From the NCBI RefSeq assembly GCF_000002425.4, contig NC_037275.1, forward strand, positions 7,259,777 to 7,323,776: a DNA stretch of 64,000 bases, written 5' to 3'. The notes beneath the pieces are model-generated. The model was not told where the DNA came from. It was given only the letters and a program-made list of their open reading frames with translations, and ran no database searches. Shown in pieces: positions 62,801 through 64,000 of the stretch; position 1 is the stretch's first letter, and each line of letters begins with the position of its first letter. This stretch comes from Physcomitrium patens (taxonomy: Eukaryota; Streptophyta; Bryopsida; Funariales; Funariaceae). The translations under genes and the position numbers were made by a program.

Positions 62801-63100
62801 ATTTTTTTTTTCAAATAAATGATTCTTTTATCTTCCTCACTTAAAGTTATTATTTTCTTTTTTTTCTTAATTATTGAGTATATTAAAGCTGAATTACAAG
62901 TATTTTATTTTTATTTATTTATTTATTTTTTATAAGTTTTTTTTTAAAAATGGTCTTTTGATGTGTCTTAGTTAAAAGTTTGTCCATCACATCTTCAAAG
63001 CTTGGATTTATCATGTCATTGTCAAGAAAGCAAGCCTCTTTAGGAAAATACAAGATCCTTGATTACAAGTAGATTTTAAAAAGCACAATATAATCTAAGT
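59900..63100 (-). mobile_element. Ty1/copia remnant, copy 2 (minus strand), interrupted by a Ty3 LTR
   Basis: Read on the minus strand. A decayed gag zinc knuckle lies near 62650-62590 ('CYNSDKSCHITCKC', with the second Cys now Ser). The protease 'YIDSRTNNY' is at about 62487-62461 (D-S-R at 62481-62473, canonical D-S-G). A pre-integrase segment has 'LNNILYIHTLNCNL'. The integrase end near 61.34-61.24 kb reads 'MFLLGFDKKNKLYRVFN'. RT is mostly deleted near 61.04 kb. RNase H at about 60.81-60.63 kb reads 'LLKEIQLESNGLISLLCDN', and continues beyond the nested LTR at about 60.06-59.93 kb ('LEQQVDIFIKSL', canonical 'EQxADIFTKPL'). The order gag-PR-IN-RT-RH is copia. Confidence 0.8.
60077..60625 (+). 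mobile_element. Solo family A LTR inserted into copia RNase H
   Basis: About 549 bp from 'tgtatttatcatggacat' to 'tttgaca'. It aligns with the family A LTRs on the left side of the window and has TATATATA at 60413-60420. No Ty3 internal sequence is next to it, so it is a solo LTR left by LTR-LTR recombination. The copia RNase H reading resumes on the far side, which fixes the order of events: copia first, Ty3 later. Confidence 0.8.
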
Positions 63101-63309
63101 GAATTCAAATATAAAAAAAGTAGTCCAAAGGCTAAATACATATTTTAGATTAAATTCTTTCTTGTACCAAGATGCACCCAATTCCTAGTTCTAAACATAA
63201 ATCTAAACCACTTTTTTATCAAAATATCTATAATTTACTTATTACTAATTTAAGCTAAGTAAATTTTAGCTCATTGAATTTAATTCAAGTTATAAAATTC
63301 AAATTATTA
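63101..63309. other. AT-rich sequence between copia remnant and tandem repeat
   Basis: No motif was seen. It may include the 5' end of the copia element. Confidence 0.35.
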
Positions 63310-64000
63310 AAGTAAATAAATAAAATTTTGGAAAAGTAAGAGCCAAACCAAAGAAAAATAATTGGCTTCTCATTGCAATTGTTACCTTTAAAACCTCCAT
63401 CTATAAATTAGTTTGGATCTCCTTTATTATAGCTCTTCTACTTGTATACTAAAGCTTATTGAAAAGCTAAAAATGAGATATAGCTTTTCTTAAAATTTAA
63501 AATCAAAAAAAAAAAATACAAGAAATGGCATAGAAAATGCCAAACTTATCTTACAAACTGATGCTTCAAAAATTCCAACAATCCCTCTTCCACAAACTTG
63601 TATAGATCTCTCTTTTCACAAATTTTCTTATTAAATGCTAAAACTTATTTAAAAACTAAAAAAAAGATCCATATTTTTTTAAAATATCAAAACCAAAAGA
63701 AAAAAATATAAGAAATGGTACAAAAATCCTTGAACTGGTCTTGAATTTTGTTGCTTGAAAAATTGAGCAATCTCTCTCCTACAAACTTATATGAATCTCT
63801 CTTTTTATAGCTTTTCTTATTGCATACTTAAGATTTTTAGAGAGCTAATCATAAAATCTAGCTTATTTCAAAATTCCAATATAAAAAACTAAAAATTCAA
63901 TGAATGGCATAAAAAATCCCAAATTGGTCTTGAATCATGCTGCCTAAAAATTCTAGTGACCTTTCTCCCACAAATTTGCATGGATCTTTATTGTCACAAT
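63310..64000. repeat. 189-bp tandem repeat, about 3.5 units, continuing past the window
   Basis: The landmark 'cacaaacttgtatggatct' recurs at 63403 (decayed), 63592, 63781 and 63970, exactly 189 bp apart each time. Units also share 'cttattgcatactaaaacttatt', 'aaaaatayaagaaatggca' and 'tggtcttgaattttgctgcttgaaaaatt'. Units differ by roughly 15-25% by eye. The left edge is blurred. It is a minisatellite or satellite-like array with no coding frame. Confidence 0.8.

Overview
The window looks like nuclear DNA of a land plant with a large, repeat-rich genome. The evidence is: decayed Ty3/gypsy, Ty1/copia and LINE retroelements; long AT-rich stretches with little CpG; one spliced gene with plant-type introns whose product resembles the plant protein XRI1; and a tRNA-iMet-type primer binding site in an LTR element. 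The Ty3 family that dominates the left side has a chromodomain and a reverse transcriptase whose motifs resemble fungal and animal chromoviruses more than the common seed-plant ones. Published work reports such Tcn1-like elements in mosses and lycophytes, so a non-seed plant (fern, lycophyte or moss) is my best guess, but the species cannot be fixed from sequence alone.

Layout. 1-19.2 kb: a nest of broken Ty3 elements. Family A has three partial copies (pol at 1.2-4.7 kb; an LTR-bounded copy at 5.79-10.2 kb with an internal deletion; a 3' end at 17.5-19.2 kb). Family B has pol at 11.7-14.2 kb. There is an isolated gag fragment at 5.5 kb, a minus-strand gag with a zinc knuckle at 14.8-15.8 kb, and a dispersed repeat (R1) shared by two elements. 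19.6-22.3 kb: a minus-strand copia remnant between LTR-like direct repeats. 22.3-26.8 kb: a tandem duplication in which the left copy has decayed to AT and the right copy still carries CpGs. 27.9-30.7 kb: a minus-strand LINE (endonuclease and reverse transcriptase). 31.1-34.5 kb: a CpG-retaining island with small unrecognised ORFs. 34.5-52 kb: mostly non-coding sequence with short GC-rich islands (39.9, 42.6, 46.2 kb) and a 54-bp inverted repeat hairpin at 47.1-47.5 kb. 52.2-56.6 kb: the only convincing host gene, XRI1-like, with seven coding exons that join in frame to 380 residues. 56.8-58.9 kb: GC-rich open frames without recognised homology. 59.9-63.1 kb: a second minus-strand copia remnant, interrupted by a family A LTR. 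63.3-64.0 kb: a 189-bp tandem repeat that runs off the window.

The mobile elements are dead: every pol has in-frame stops, frameshifts or deletions, and most of the decay looks like C-to-T and G-to-A change, as expected for methylated repeats. The XRI1-like gene probably acts in DNA repair and meiosis, by analogy with Arabidopsis XRI1. I found no tRNA, rRNA or CRISPR features. All family assignments come from reading motifs; no database search was possible.
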